A DNA stretch of 64,000 nt. It comes from Haliclystus octoradiatus. Taxonomy: Eukaryota; Cnidaria; Staurozoa; Stauromedusae; Haliclystidae. Below are positions 34,291 through 45,002 of the stretch, one piece after another. The translations under genes and the position numbers were made by a program. The notes below the pieces were generated by a model. That model was not told the DNA's origin, ran no database searches, and saw nothing but the letters and a program-made list of their open reading frames with translations. Location: positions 5,431,845 through 5,495,844 of the forward strand of contig OU744453.1 of NCBI GenBank assembly GCA_916610825.1. Direction: 5' to 3'. Every line of letters begins with the position of its first letter. The stretch's first letter is position 1.

Positions 34291-35351
34291 GCCTCCTTTC
34301 CACGAGCAAGGAATCACTGTCAAGGCTGTCAAGTATGTTGGTGAAGCTGGCATTGATCAAGGAGCCATGGGCAAAGAGTTCATGAGCTCTTGCATATTAA
34401 AAATCAGAGAAGAGCTCTTTAAAGATAGGATACCATTCTTCTCGATGACATACATCAGTAATAGAACCTATCAGACGTGTGGAGAAGTTGGGGCAGTTTT
34501 TCTTGCACATGGTGGTCCACCGGCGCAGTTCACGGATGATGTAGCATATAACTGTATTTTTGAGCCATGTCCAGTGACAGATGTTGATGACAAAGCCCTG
34601 GCAGAGAATAAAAATCAAATTCTTAGTAAGATAATGGATGATATGAAGAACAAAATGGATGAAATAATGGAGCATAGGGAGTCATAGAAGAATCGAACAA
34701 GAAGGCGATAGCGGAAACGATCAAATCGAGCTTTTCGGCACGAAGGGGATGGCTGAGTTTGCCAAGGGACTCACACAATGCCTTGATGATCTGAAACCGA
34801 AGAAAGAAAGATTCAAATCACTGCTTTTACTGCCAAAAGGGAACGATCAATTTGAGCCAACTGTCATTTACATATTATCTATTCTGCAACCATGTTATTC
34901 ATCTCCTTCTCCTGTATCTGCAAAACGTACATTGGAGGAGTCTGCATTAGACAACCTGATGGATACAATAAACGAATTTGGAGACCGCAGCATACCATCG
35001 AGACAAGTTTCATATGTTTACGAAGACACACCGGCAGCAAACTCTGAGCCAATGGATGTTGACACATCCTAATCAGAACAAAGAACGGTAGCTGTAGAAG
35101 CCACGCCAGCAGGACTATTGGGATGGCTGACAGGAACACGGCACGTCCCACGGAACAAAACATCTCAGAGCATCACGGTCAGTTTCAATCATGACTGTAC
35201 AGGAGATACGGCCCATACAATATGCTATCCATTGGTCAATGCCTGTGAAAAGTCCATATCGTTGCCACTACAGCATATGAAAACATACAATCAATTCAAA
35301 GATATATTTGTTACAGCATACTTCAATGCACAGGCATTTGATAGGCCATAA
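34291..35351 (+). pseudogene. Right-arm HECT ubiquitin-ligase remnant
   Basis: Following an acceptor-like CTACAACTAG the plus strand reads VKYVGEAGIDQGAMGKEFMS, then FLAHGGPPAQFTDD and TDVDDKALAENKNQ, then a stop. After the break come LDDLKPKKERFKSLLLLPKG and, after another stop, SFNHDCTGDTAHTICYPLVN and the NAQAFDRP end. VGE-x-GID-x-GA and GGP-x-x-x-F are the N-lobe blocks of HECT domains of the G2E3 type, and HTIC holds the expected catalytic Cys. Compared with the left arm, this copy lacks about 8 bases near 34676, causing the first frameshift. It follows the integrase on the same strand, so the two were probably genes of one transposon. Confidence 0.7.
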
Positions 35352-36373
35352 TTTATATATCTTTATTTAATAGTTCACTTTTGGCAGTACAAACCAAACA
35401 GTGATTTCAAGCTTCGGTTTTAAATCATCATGCTGCCCAAATTGTATGAGTCCCTTGGCAAAATCGGCCATTACAAGATTCCTTCGTGCCTAATAGCTTG
35501 ATTTGATTGTTATATTTACCCAGTCTTACAAAAAATTATATTAATTTGGTATTGAATAAATGGAACAAGTGACTTGTATACACTTATTAAATTTGAAGTA
35601 ATAAATTATTAGTCATTATAAGTGCATACATATTACCATGATAATTAATTGATTATTCCAATACAAGAACGTGTAACACTTGGCAGTGAATGTACTATAG
35701 ATTTTCTTATGAATATATAATCATGAAATAATGGGACTGTTCTCTGCACTACGGAGCCTAATAATGACAAACTAGTGTATCAAGGTGAATGTAAATAGTC
35801 ATCTGCAAGCATATTAACAGCAGTTGATCAGGGAGAGGGTGGATGTATATTATACAAAGTCTAGCCTACATGGATAATCTGATTAATTTATGCTTTCCTG
35901 TCTGTCAAAAAACGATTTCATGTTGCTTGATTTGCAATTATAACAAAAAACATGCAAGTTCCTAGGCGATTAAACAGATGATGGCTTTACCTGGTTGTTG
36001 TTGATTATCTTTGAGTTGTTATAACATTCAGTCACAGTTTATTAAATACAGAAAACTGCATCGACTAAAATAATAGACAATCAGCGGCCATGTTTTTATC
36101 CGAATTCCGAGGCTCAGAATAGAAAATTTCTTCACAGCATCTCGTTTTCAAACGGACGCGTGGAAGCATATACTTCCGTAATACAGGCAACACTTCCGTA
36201 ATGTAAGTTTTTAATGTGGTAGGCAAATGAAGTTGTTGTAATGTACGTTCTTAATGCGGCAGGCAAGTGAACTTGTTGTAATTCATGCTGCATGATTTTC
36301 TTATTGTGGCAGGCAAGTGAAGTTAATGTGGCAGGCAAATGAGGTTGTTGTAAGTGGCAGTTGTGGGCCACCG

Positions 36374-37026
36374 TAAGTTTGAGCGTCAATTTCATCACCC
36401 TCCTTGACGTTCGAAGGATAATTCTCATCAGAACTTATTATTTTCATATGAAAGTAGGCAAATAACAAGTTTGCGGATTAATTTACCCTACATATATTTG
36501 TATTATTAAAAATTGATTCCATTATTTTGTTTTCAACTTAGACCTTTTATAAATATCAACAGGGATTAAATAAAAGCCTCTATCAATAAAATAATATGAA
36601 GATTATTTAATCTGATGGCGGTCAAACCATTGATGATAGTATAGTTTATCAATGACAATTAACCCAGACGTTTCCAGCTGCATAGATGGAGGGAAATTAT
36701 TTCTTTTCTTACAAAAACTCATTGACACAGTTGGCCAACAACTGTTAGCCATTGTTTTATCTCAGCTAGTAAATCTTCATTGATCAATAACATTTTTCTA
36801 TTACGCTCAACTATATGATTAGCAAACAATTTAAACAATCCAAAGATATATGAACATAAGATGATAGATTATACACAATGAGTTAGTATTCATCTTCAAA
36901 ACTTAATAGTGAAATATTACATATCTCACTTCATTGAATACATATTATAATCAATACATATATTTTCAAAAAATAAAGCACATCTGTGAGACAGATTTAT
37001 CTAATTTTATTTATTATTTTTTACAG
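36374..37026. other. Flank between the composite element and the tetraspan gene
   Basis: AT-rich. It probably holds the 5' intron of the tetraspan gene, because an acceptor (ATTTTTTACAG) ends at 37026. The upstream noncoding exon and promoter were not identified. Confidence 0.4.
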
Positions 37027-37060
37027 AAATTATAAAATATATAGTTTTGTTGTCACAACG

Positions 37061-38842
37061 ATGTCAACATTTTTATTTCATCGCTCCTTCTCAGTTGGTT
37101 TATCTTTATTTGGTATTATATTTTCAATTATTGCTATCGGTACAAATCATTGGAGACAAACACTTACTGAAAACGGAAAATATAATGATGGATTTTGGTC
37201 AAATTGTTTTGTTTTTGATAATAATGTTAATTGTTCATATGGTAATTATGATCTCACAGAGTCGAAAAATGGTAAGGCAAAGTGGATTTTACATAAAGTC
37301 TCGATTTTATCACAGCTCAATATAATTTCCTCTATAAGTTGTTCATTTTTAAGTTAACCAGGAATCATGTTCATTCTGCATATTCCTGAAAATCACCTTC
37401 CCAATTGACGTTAAATTTTGTTATCTCATTACAAGACTCATTATAATTGAAAAAATTGTCATGATCTAAGATTAAATATATTTCTTCATTTCGAGAATTT
37501 TCGGATCAAAATAGCGAAAGTTTAAGAAAATGTGTGCTTAAACTGATAAATTAAATATTTTTAACATGTTGACAAGTGTGTGTATATTCTTGCGTCAAGC
37601 AAAAATGTGCTAATGTTAAGAAATATTGTCTGGTTACATTTTATGTTTCTATAATTGATATCCAGGAACAAAGCATGCCATTCAAGCATCATTTCTACTT
37701 GGTGCAATGCTACAAATCAGTAGCCTTGTTATCAATCTGTTCATGTATTGTCTCAATCAGCACATCCCATTGTTCTTATTAACGATCAATACGATTGCAG
37801 GTTGGTAAAATTATTGATTTTGACTATATGTAAATGATAGACAAGTAATGCTACCCTAAAAGTTCCTCAAATGAAAAAAAGTTCCTCAAATCTCAAATTT
37901 CAAATTTCTTCCTCAATAAAGGGACTGGAAAAGATTAAAATCTGAAATTTTCTACCAAAAAAGGGTTTGTCTCGGCTTGAATGATTTAAGGAATTAAGTA
38001 ATTGATTTCTAAAAAATCTTTAAGTTAATTTTAAAAAAGATTTACCCTATAGAGCTTTTTCATATCGCCCAGATTGTTGTTCCATAATAATGCATTGAAA
38101 TATACATTGGGGTCAAAATCTTTTGTTCAAATAATTCTCGAGGGAATCATTGACGTAGCAGTGGAAAAGTTCTATTGGAGACAGCAATTCTATTGTTAAT
38201 TTTCCCTATTGGAGACGATTCTATATATGATGCGAAAATAAGAAGAAGCAAATTGATTGAAAATTTCCTATATCCATGAATATAGTCGTCAATTCTGTTA
38301 CCCCAAAAGTGACCTTTTTCAACTGGTATATAACGCCGGAACTGAAAATGATCTAGAATCCATTAGTAACCAACCGAATCAGCAAATCCGAACAAAAAGT
38401 TATGAAAAAGTGCACATCTAGACTTTAGTCTCAGACCGTTTCGTCAAGTTTTAGCAGGTTATCTAGATCACACAAACGTTTAAATTTTGTTAGTTACTGA
38501 TTGTTTCTAGATCATTTCCAGTCCCGTTATATAAAAAGGTCACCTTTGCGTAAAAGACTTGACGACTATGCTATATCCGTGTTCGTAATATGGAGAATTG
38601 TAGACTGACATGTATACCGTTTTCTATTTCCAGTTATATTTAGTGGAGTGGCTGTAATAGTTTTCCCCATTGCATTTATTCAAAAACCATGGACACTGGA
38701 TTGGTCATGGATCATTGCCTTCATAGGCGTAGTTGTAATGGCTTCAGAATTGATTTATTCAATAAGATTTATTATATTTTATCAACGAAGAGTTCTTAAA
38801 CAAGCAAGGAAAATGAAACAGAAACAACGTGGCTGGAAATAA
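37061..38842 (+). CDS. Claudin/PMP22-like four-pass membrane protein, three coding exons
   Basis: Exons 37061-37271, 37666-37800 and 38634-38842 join in frame, both introns in phase 1, to give 184 residues. An acceptor at 37026 shows that the start codon lies in a second exon. Span 1 is in SVGLSLFGIIFSIIAIGTNH. The first loop has W (NHW), then GFWSNCF and NCSYG, matching the W-x-GLW-x-C-x-C signature of the claudin/PMP22/EMP superfamily. Span 2 is in exon 2 (QASFLLGAMLQISSLVINLF), span 3 crosses the exon 2-3 junction (LLTINTIA, then VIFSGVAVIVFPIAF), and span 4 is WIIAFIGVVVMASELIYSI. The tail is basic (KQARKMKQKQRGWK). AATAAA overlaps the stop codon. Such proteins act in cell junctions or as channel or adhesion accessories; which applies here cannot be told. 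Confidence 0.8.
38281..38574. mobile_element. MITE with TAGTCGTCAA ends, in tetraspan intron
   Basis: Ends TATAGTCGTCAATTCTGTTA and AGACTTGACGACTATGCTAT are inverted, followed inward by CCCCAAAAGTGACCTTTTTC and its partner. The element is a diverged copy of 45003-45238 with extra central sequence. It lies in the second coding intron of the tetraspan gene. Confidence 0.7.
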
Positions 38843-39121
38843 AGTTAAGAATCCATATATGTTTAATAGTATAGAGATCTACAACCACAGACATTCTCAA
38901 GATCGATTAAAGATTTACTACATAGCTTGATAAGACTAAAAATTCTGTAAGAGAGTAAACATTTCCAATTATTGATTAGACCAAATAGAAATCAGAAAAA
39001 ATTATCATGGAATCCGAATGAAAGATACATGTAGAGTTGATACCGTAACAGTAATCGAAGCCAGAATACTGAATTTCAGTAGTGATAGAGCAGTCCCAAT
39101 TATTGGAATAGACCCTATAGC

Positions 39122-39397
39122 CAGAGCCATCTATTTACAAGAGTTGGGACACTTCTGCCATTTTTTTATCTTTTTGCCTGGACACGTTTTTAACAGTGCG
39201 CATGTGCAGGAGAATGTTGTGTGTTTTTTCAGCCATATTGTATTGTATTTTTTCGCGCGTTTCACTTGAAATGATTGAGAACCTGTTTTCAAAAGAACAA
39301 AGATGGCATCCAAATATCACTTGACTGGCATCTGTCAAATTGGAGACGATAGCGGCACATGAAAGCGTGTCCCAACTCTTGTAAATAGATGGCTCTG
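39122..39397. mobile_element. Nonautonomous hAT MITE, 8-bp duplication
   Basis: A 276-bp near-identical copy of the 3908-4190 element, flanked by CCTATAGC on both sides (39114-39121, 39398-39405). It sits shortly downstream of the tetraspan gene. The two MITEs differ by small indels (one lacks ACCCGAGC), so they are separate copies of an active or recently active family. Confidence 0.9.
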
Positions 39398-39655
39398 CCT
39401 ATAGCGATCGAAAGAGATTTGATACCGTAACAGTTCTCTACCAAACAAGAATGAAACAGTGCATAAGCAGGAATAATGCAAGAAAGATTTGTTAAAATCG
39501 TTGTCAATGCAAGATTATAATATTTCAGTTAAGAATGGTTTAACATGTTTCAAGCAAAACACATTGTACAACAGATATCCACCAATTATCAATTATCATT
39601 AAAAAAGTCCAAATCGCTTAAAAATTGGACACGACACACCAGAAATCATATAAAC

Positions 39656-39880
39656 TAGCCTGCGTACCAGCCCCAAGGTTTGTTTATGAAATTTTCTGAC
39701 AATGAAATAACACATATAAATATATTTAGTAAATTATTCACAGCCCCATTGAAAATACGACGTAGCGCATAAATTATACTCACAAATCAGTGGAACTTGT
39801 TGAGCGGAAAACCACACTTTTGTTCACAGACCCTCTAGAACATGATTTCAAAAAAAAACTTGGGGCTGGTACGCAGGCTA
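39656..39880. mobile_element. 225-bp MITE with TAGCCTGCGTACCAGCCCCAAG ends
   Basis: TAGCCTGCGTACCAGCCCCA and TGGGGCTGGTACGCAGGCTA are exact complements. The first eight bases equal those of the 23496 and 43744 elements, which suggests the same superfamily. The flanking 9-mers (CATATAAAC, TATATAACA) agree only in part. Confidence 0.75.
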
Positions 39881-40029
39881 TATATAACAGAGAATTAGGC
39901 AGGGCAGAAGCAGTACGCAGGCACGTTGAGGCACGAGAATTACTATTTTCGTTCCATTGAAAATGAGGTTCTGCTTTCTAACAAAAAGTTTTTCGAATTC
40001 ATGATGATATAATTTTCGCGGGCTTTGTT

Positions 40030-40141
40030 CAGATTTCAAGAAGGTCGGTTTGATGGAACAAAAATGGCGTCCATAAATGGCATCTGTTCAATGGGAGCCG
40101 AGAGCGGCACATGGAGGGTCCCAAATCTTATAAATAGATGG
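40030..40141. repeat. Decayed right end of a hAT MITE copy
   Basis: The order AACAAAAATGGCGTCCA, CTGTTCAATGGGAGCCGAGA, GCGGCACATG, GGTCCCAAATCTTATAAATA, GATGG follows the right half of the 3908 and 39122 elements with many changes. The left half is missing or unrecognisable. Confidence 0.6.
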
Positions 40142-40369
40142 TAAATAGATAAATAAACTTCCAGGCTCATTTCTACTTCTAAGTAATCTTTGTAGCTTCT
40201 ACTGTACTACGTTACATTGCAGATCTGATGTACCGTGTATCATTTATAAATTAGCATAACATAGTCCCCTTAATAAACAAGTACTTACAATGCTTAAGGG
40301 TGCATACAATCATGTAATTATGTCTAATAATGATTTGATTGAAATATATATTCATTTATTCATTAGCAT

Positions 40370-40870
40370 TGAGCACTATCCAATTGCCAATATTATGTTT
40401 TAATATTTTTAATATTATTACTAATAATAAATATTATCCAATAACATGTAAAACAGTGCTCAATGTCAGTCGACAGAGCTGTAAATATAAATAGAGGAGT
40501 CAAAGACTACAATTTGAAAACTGAAATTTGAAAATAATTGAAAACTGAGTTAATTTCAAAATGTAGGCACGAGAATAAATTTTATTTCACTAATTATAAA
40601 TCGACTAAAACATAACCTGTAACAATTAAATGCCGCATAGGAAACGATCACAAAGAAAACACCCACATTGCGATACAATAGGCTTTATCCCACTTAACAA
40701 AAGCTGCGATTTATGTAAGTTTATATCAGAGGTACCATGTATGTTTTTTATTATCTAGTTTTAACTGTCTGATGATCGCAATAAAGAATGAAACTTCAAG
40801 TTACAGTAGCAAAATGTGTATAGTCTTTGAGTCCTCTATTGTAGTGCGACGGTCTCGCATTTATAATAAC
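40370..40870. mobile_element. Penelope-like element remnant with hammerhead-like motif
   Basis: The outer words AGAGGAGTCAAAGACTAC (40493) and GTATAGTCTTTGAGTCCTCT (40826) are inverted, and the segment ends resemble the outer ends of the 26582 palindrome (GAGTCAAAGAATACAC). A second inverted pair, CATTGAGCACT / AGTGCTCAATG, lies at 40370-40465; the same word occurs near 43590. No coding sequence. A hammerhead-like motif lies at 40765-40806. Confidence 0.5.
40765..40806 (+). ncRNA. Hammerhead-ribozyme-like motif, weakened stem II
   Basis: CTGT-CTGATGA-TCGCAATAAAGAAT-GAAAC-TTCAAGTT-ACAG. Stem I (CTGT/ACAG) and both core boxes are intact and the cleavage triplet is GUU, but stem II no longer pairs well (CGC against GAA). 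Probably a decayed copy. Confidence 0.5.
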
Positions 40871-41091
40871 CTCTTAATTATAATGGATATATACGTTTGA
40901 TCAAGCATGTAATAGATCAGTATGTTTTGTATGATTAGCTAACGGGTGTTGTTTATGAGTCTATCTGAGTTATATTATTACTACTGAGTTCATGTTATAT
41001 TACCATATATAGTGTTATTGGTTAACCGGGCACTACATCTATTTATAATATTATTACTATAAAATTGAGACAACGATGAGGTAAAGCCTTT

Positions 41092-41136
41092 CCGTAACTC
41101 CAAGTTTCACGTGTTTATTTCACGATCATCAGACGG
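41092..41136 (-). ncRNA. Hammerhead-ribozyme-like motif, Penelope arm
   Basis: Minus strand: CCGT-CTGATGA-TCGTGAAATAAACACGT-GAAAC-TTGGAGTT-ACGG. Stem I is CCGT/ACGG and stem II CGTG/CACG, both different in sequence from the 26629 motif (CTGT/ACAG, CGCT/AGCG) yet paired. That is compensatory change and supports a selected RNA fold. Cleavage triplet GUU; U-U mismatch at the core-proximal stem II position. Confidence 0.75.
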
Positions 41137-41431
41137 TATACTAAAATATTAAAAAACATACCACTATACCCTTGTGAACATACACAAAACGCAATATTAT
41201 GCCATTCTTCTAATACAAAGGTTTTTATTTGCTATTGTTAGGTCTATTGTCATATTTAATTACAGGATTTAAAATTTCTTAAGTAAAACTTATTCTCGTG
41301 TCGGCATTTTGATATCAGTTCCGATCTTTTGTTAAGTAAATTAGGTAAATGTGATGTTATTATATGGTATTTTTAAGTAAGACATAAGTTGCATATTTTA
41401 GACAAATTACTGTAGGCGTCAGCTTTGGCGA

Positions 41432-43420
41432 TTATCGACCATTTGACATTAAAATCTGTGTTATTTTCCTTGAGATTCCATATAAGCTTTGAAAGTTCCG
41501 TTTTATTTTTAATTTTTCGTGTTTGAATGATGATGCGTGGTTTGCGTGGCGGGTTTTGAATGATTTTTCTGTGAGTCCAATATAATTGTAGCTGGTATTA
41601 TTTGATGTTAGTGTGACATTAGCGTTGTAAGTGATGTTGGATGACAAGCATTTATTATCAAGTGGGCACTTACCCTTCGCTCTGCAATTGCACATTCGGT
41701 CATTATTTGCCTGTCGATCATTAAGAATTTTGTTGTTGTGGTGAATTTTGTTGTTGTGGTTGTTTACGATTTTTCCTATGTTGTCTATGCAGCTATAGCT
41801 GACTTTCATTGAGTTCTTATTGAAAATCTTGCTGAGTCTATGGTTTTCAGGGAAGTGTTTATTAATAAGCTTTAAGAAGATTTTGCCAATGTTGGTGAGC
41901 ACGTTCTTGCTGAATGGTGGGTTAAACCATATGATTTGCCTTCTTCTGTTACTTCTTTTAGTAGCCGTTGTGTTACTACGGCGGTTGTATTCAAGTTCTG
42001 TGTCGTACTAGCTTTCCTTTAGAGTCTTTTTCATAAATAGGTTTGGCACGGTTGAATTCGTCATTGCTTGAAGATAGATAGCTTATTCTTTGATTGATAG
42101 CGCGTGGAAGTTGTTTAACAATAAATGGTGGGTGATTTGATTTTGAGTTGATGTACAGAGGGGTGTCATTAGGTTTTCGGTAAGGTTTATATGAGCCATT
42201 AGTGAGATTTAGCGTAACATCTAGGAAATTAGTGGTTTTGAGGTTAGATTCAATAGAAATTTTGAGACCATTGTCTTTAAATACCTTGGTTATTACTTTC
42301 TTTAGCTTTCTGCTTTTGGCCCATTTGCATTCTTAATGAGTGCCAGTCCGTCATCTCCATAAAGTCCTACTTGGTTTATAATGTGCTTCATGGTTACTTG
42401 ATTGAGAATGAACAGTCCTACTAGTTCGCAGACTTCAGCTCCGTCATAGCTTCCCATGGTGACATCGAAAAGCGATTGACTGTCCCTTTTTACCCATGTG
42501 TTGCTGCTGTCAAATAACAATGATTTTTTTGTGCGTGCATTATTGTATTGATATCATTGTGTGGGATTTCTGTGAATTCTTTGGCAAAATTGATAGATTT
42601 TGAGAGAAGGTCTTCTGTAATTGACGGGTAGAAATTTACAATGTCAAAGGTTAGGAATGCATGTTTGTGTTTATTTTGTATAGAGGAGAACAATTCTATG
42701 ACTGAAGATGTATTTCTCCATTGTTTAAATGAAGTTTGCTGCCTAATGTTGTTATTAATATTCTCAAGTATTGCTTTGCTCACCTTTCCTAATTCGCTTT
42801 TTGCTGGATTTATTAATCTGCATGATGGGTTGTTCTCAAAATTGTCTTTATGGTCTTTAAGTGTTATAAAAGCCTTTTCCTCAGCTAAAGATTCCACCCT
42901 TTCGTCAATTTTCAGGGCTGCGGCTATATCCTTTGCCTCTAAATTAATTGCGTCTGCAGTGTTTTTTTCTGTCTTTTTGTAGGCTTTCGTGATGTTATTG
43001 TGGAGTAATTTATTGTATTGGTGCTTATCAAGATTATAATAATTCCTCGTCTTATCTGCAGGGATAAAGGCTTTTTTTGAGTTATTGATTGTCTTTATAT
43101 CTTCGTTTAATTTACGTTGAAACGTGTCTTGTACGTTTGTAAACTTAACATTCTTTACCATGCGTAGTAAATCACTTTCGAATCTATCAATATCTTCGTT
43201 CTTAGGAGGATTTTCTCGATTTAAATCCAAATTTGGTATCTACAGGTATCTCGTCTTCGGGGCTTGGTTCTTCGTCGTTATCATCGCTTTCGAAAAATAA
43301 TGCTTTCCATCTCATGCGTTTGATAACGCTTTTTACTTTTTCAATAAGGCGTTTTAAGTATGTGCTTCTAGGTGGTATATGTATGTTTTTAATAGAATAG
43401 TTGAAATTGGCTTGATCCAT
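41432..43420 (-). pseudogene. Penelope-like RT plus GIY-YIG polyprotein, frameshifted
   Basis: Minus-strand blocks in order: an N-terminal part (43420-43202, YLKRLIEKVKSVIKRMRWK); FITLKDHKDNFENNPSCRLI and HAFLTFDIVNFYPSITEDLL (RT motif A) in 43230-42490; [20 protein letters not shown] (motif B region) and [10 protein letters not shown] (motif C, the catalytic Y-x-D-D) in 42520-42302; LDVTLNLTNGSYKPYRKPND and SNHPPFIVKQLPRAINQRIS near 42210-42080; then CNCRAKGKCPLDNKCLSS, a Cys cluster, and YNYIGLTEKSFKTRHANHAS (GIY-YIG endonuclease) in 41902-41432. RT copies RNA into DNA and GIY-YIG nicks the target. At least three frame breaks make this copy inactive. Confidence 0.8.
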
Positions 43421-43489
43421 CTTTGTATAGATAAAGTGTAATGAAAGTGCTCAACTGAAAGCAGGAGCGTAATATATTATTTTAGTATA

Positions 43490-43534
43490 CCGTCTGATGA
43501 TTGTGAAATAAACACGTGAAACTTGGAGTTACGG
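43490..43534 (+). ncRNA. Hammerhead-ribozyme-like motif, opposite Penelope arm
   Basis: CCGT-CTGATGA-TTGTGAAATAAACACGT-GAAAC-TTGGAGTT-ACGG, the plus-strand partner of 41092-41136. One C-to-T change in stem II turns a C-G pair into a U-G wobble, so pairing is kept. Confidence 0.75.
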
Positions 43535-43743
43535 AAAGGCTTTGCCTCATCTTTGTCTCAATTTTATATTATGCTCTGTTTTAACCAACATTGAGCACTT
43601 TCACATATATGTGTTTTACGTTTTATTACATTATTATAATATTATTACTATATATATTTATATTCATTTATTCATTCATTCATGACAAATCAACAACCTA
43701 GAAAATGTCATTATTTCAGAATTTGTAATGGTGTATCATATTG

Positions 43744-44756
43744 TAGCCTGCTCGCAGACTCACTGTCAAAATGTAAATTTGGTAAACAGTAGAGTCTGCT
43801 AACTGGAGGTCAAAAGCTTGCCTTTGCTGAATCAGCACCGGGCGTGAAAAGGTGTAAAAACTATTGTCCTACAAGGGCTGTGATTTGACGCCAAGATTTT
43901 CTTGCGACGAATCAGCGAAGAGTATTTCAAAGAGAGGCTTGGTGGGCTAGGCTGCAATAACTCCCCTTCCTTGTCATTTTTCAGAAAACTTTATGCCTTT
44001 CGAAATCGTTTGGAACATTTGCGATAAACTTCAATGCCAAGAATTGAGAATTAATATCATTTCCAAGACGTGTTGGAACCATTAACTGTCGTAATTCGGG
44101 TCGTAATTGCATCAATTATTTATATTTATATCTCTGATTAGTCTCATAAATGTATGAAATGTTTTGGACAGCGTTTTTATTCAAAAGCTATTACAAGCGG
44201 AGAGGCGCGACACGAAAACAACATGGCAAGGAAAATTAATTCAACAACCAACAAACACTTTAGTTCAGCCGCATTATTTAATGGCTATAGAAAGGAAGCT
44301 ATTGTTGAGCCACTGTTTTTCGTCGTCTTCTTATTTTCATTATGATTACTCTATATTTGCTTCGTTCGTTCGACAAAATAAGTCTATCACGCGGTTAATT
44401 TAAATTCGTAGCGGCTCAAGTTTAATTCCGATGAAGCATGAATTAATGCAGCAGACCATTTGATCATTACTGATGTTAAATTCGAATTTCAGATTTATTG
44501 AAAACTAGATATCTTCCCTAAATTAATTGTGAAATATTAACTGTAAACGAGTTTCAAGTAAATTAATAATAAATATGATTGAAGTCATTGGTCTTTTTCT
44601 GGGCTTGACTTTCGTGGCCAAGCATTCTTAGCGAAAGCGAGGCAACCAATTTCCACGCCCCGTGCTGATTCAGCAAAGGCAAACTTTTGTCCTCGAGTTA
44701 GCAGACTCTACTGTTTAACAAGATTAAATTTTGACAGTGAGTCTGCGAGCAGGCTA
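43744..44756. mobile_element. 1.0 kb MULE/Merlin-like element, inverted sister of 23496-25045
   Basis: Ends TAGCCTGCTCGCAGACTCAC and its inverted partner; flanks ATCATATTG / ATCAAATTG form a 9-bp duplication with one mismatch. The inner sequence matches the 23.5 kb element in reverse orientation (for example GCGCGACACGAAAACAACAT and TCGTTCGTTCGACAAAATAA), but lacks its hairpin and about 0.5 kb. No transposase recognised. Confidence 0.8.
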
Positions 44757-45002
44757 ATCAAATTGTTGAATAAACAATTTGTATCAACTATACATGCTCC
44801 GAAGTATGAAATATATATTGGGATTAAAAAAAAAATAATGGACTAAAATATTATAATGGTGCATGTTTATGTCAAAAATTTGTCTGAAATTAATTGGTTA
44901 TTCATATTGTTTCTATCTCTACCTGAAATCTTTCCTTGCATTCCCAATCATGGCAAGCTAATGCAGAATGTTATAAAATAGCAACAAACAACAATGCACG
45001 CC

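Larger units (their letters stand above)
28161..36373. mobile_element. Composite transposon with kilobase inverted arms, HECT fragments and a DDE integrase
   Basis: Both ends are CGGTGGCCCACAACTGCCAC in inverted orientation, with TA on each outer side as a possible 2-bp target duplication. The inverted homology runs inward through the CACTTGCCTGCCACA subterminal repeats, a long noncoding stretch and HECT-coding sequence, to about 31215 on the left and 34555 on the right. The middle carries a plus-strand DDE-integrase reading region. Two later insertions are nested: 28930-30101 in the left arm and 31291-33102 in the integrase. Removing both leaves about 5.2 kb. The left arm contains only the C-terminal half of the HECT region and abuts the integrase directly, so I infer that a normal left end was replaced by an inverted copy of the right end. 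Confidence 0.75.
41059..43569 (-). mobile_element. Penelope-like retroelement, bounded by inverted arms
   Basis: Arms of about 85-95 bp (41061-41146, 43475-43568) are inverted copies, each with a hammerhead-like motif and an outer end in AAATTGAGACAA. Between them the minus strand encodes an RT followed by a GIY-YIG domain, in the canonical Penelope order (RT first), not the permuted order. Several frameshifts divide the coding region. Confidence 0.8.

Noticed and set aside
42641-42982. 113-codon plus-strand frame
   Set aside because: Antisense shadow of the Penelope RT domain.
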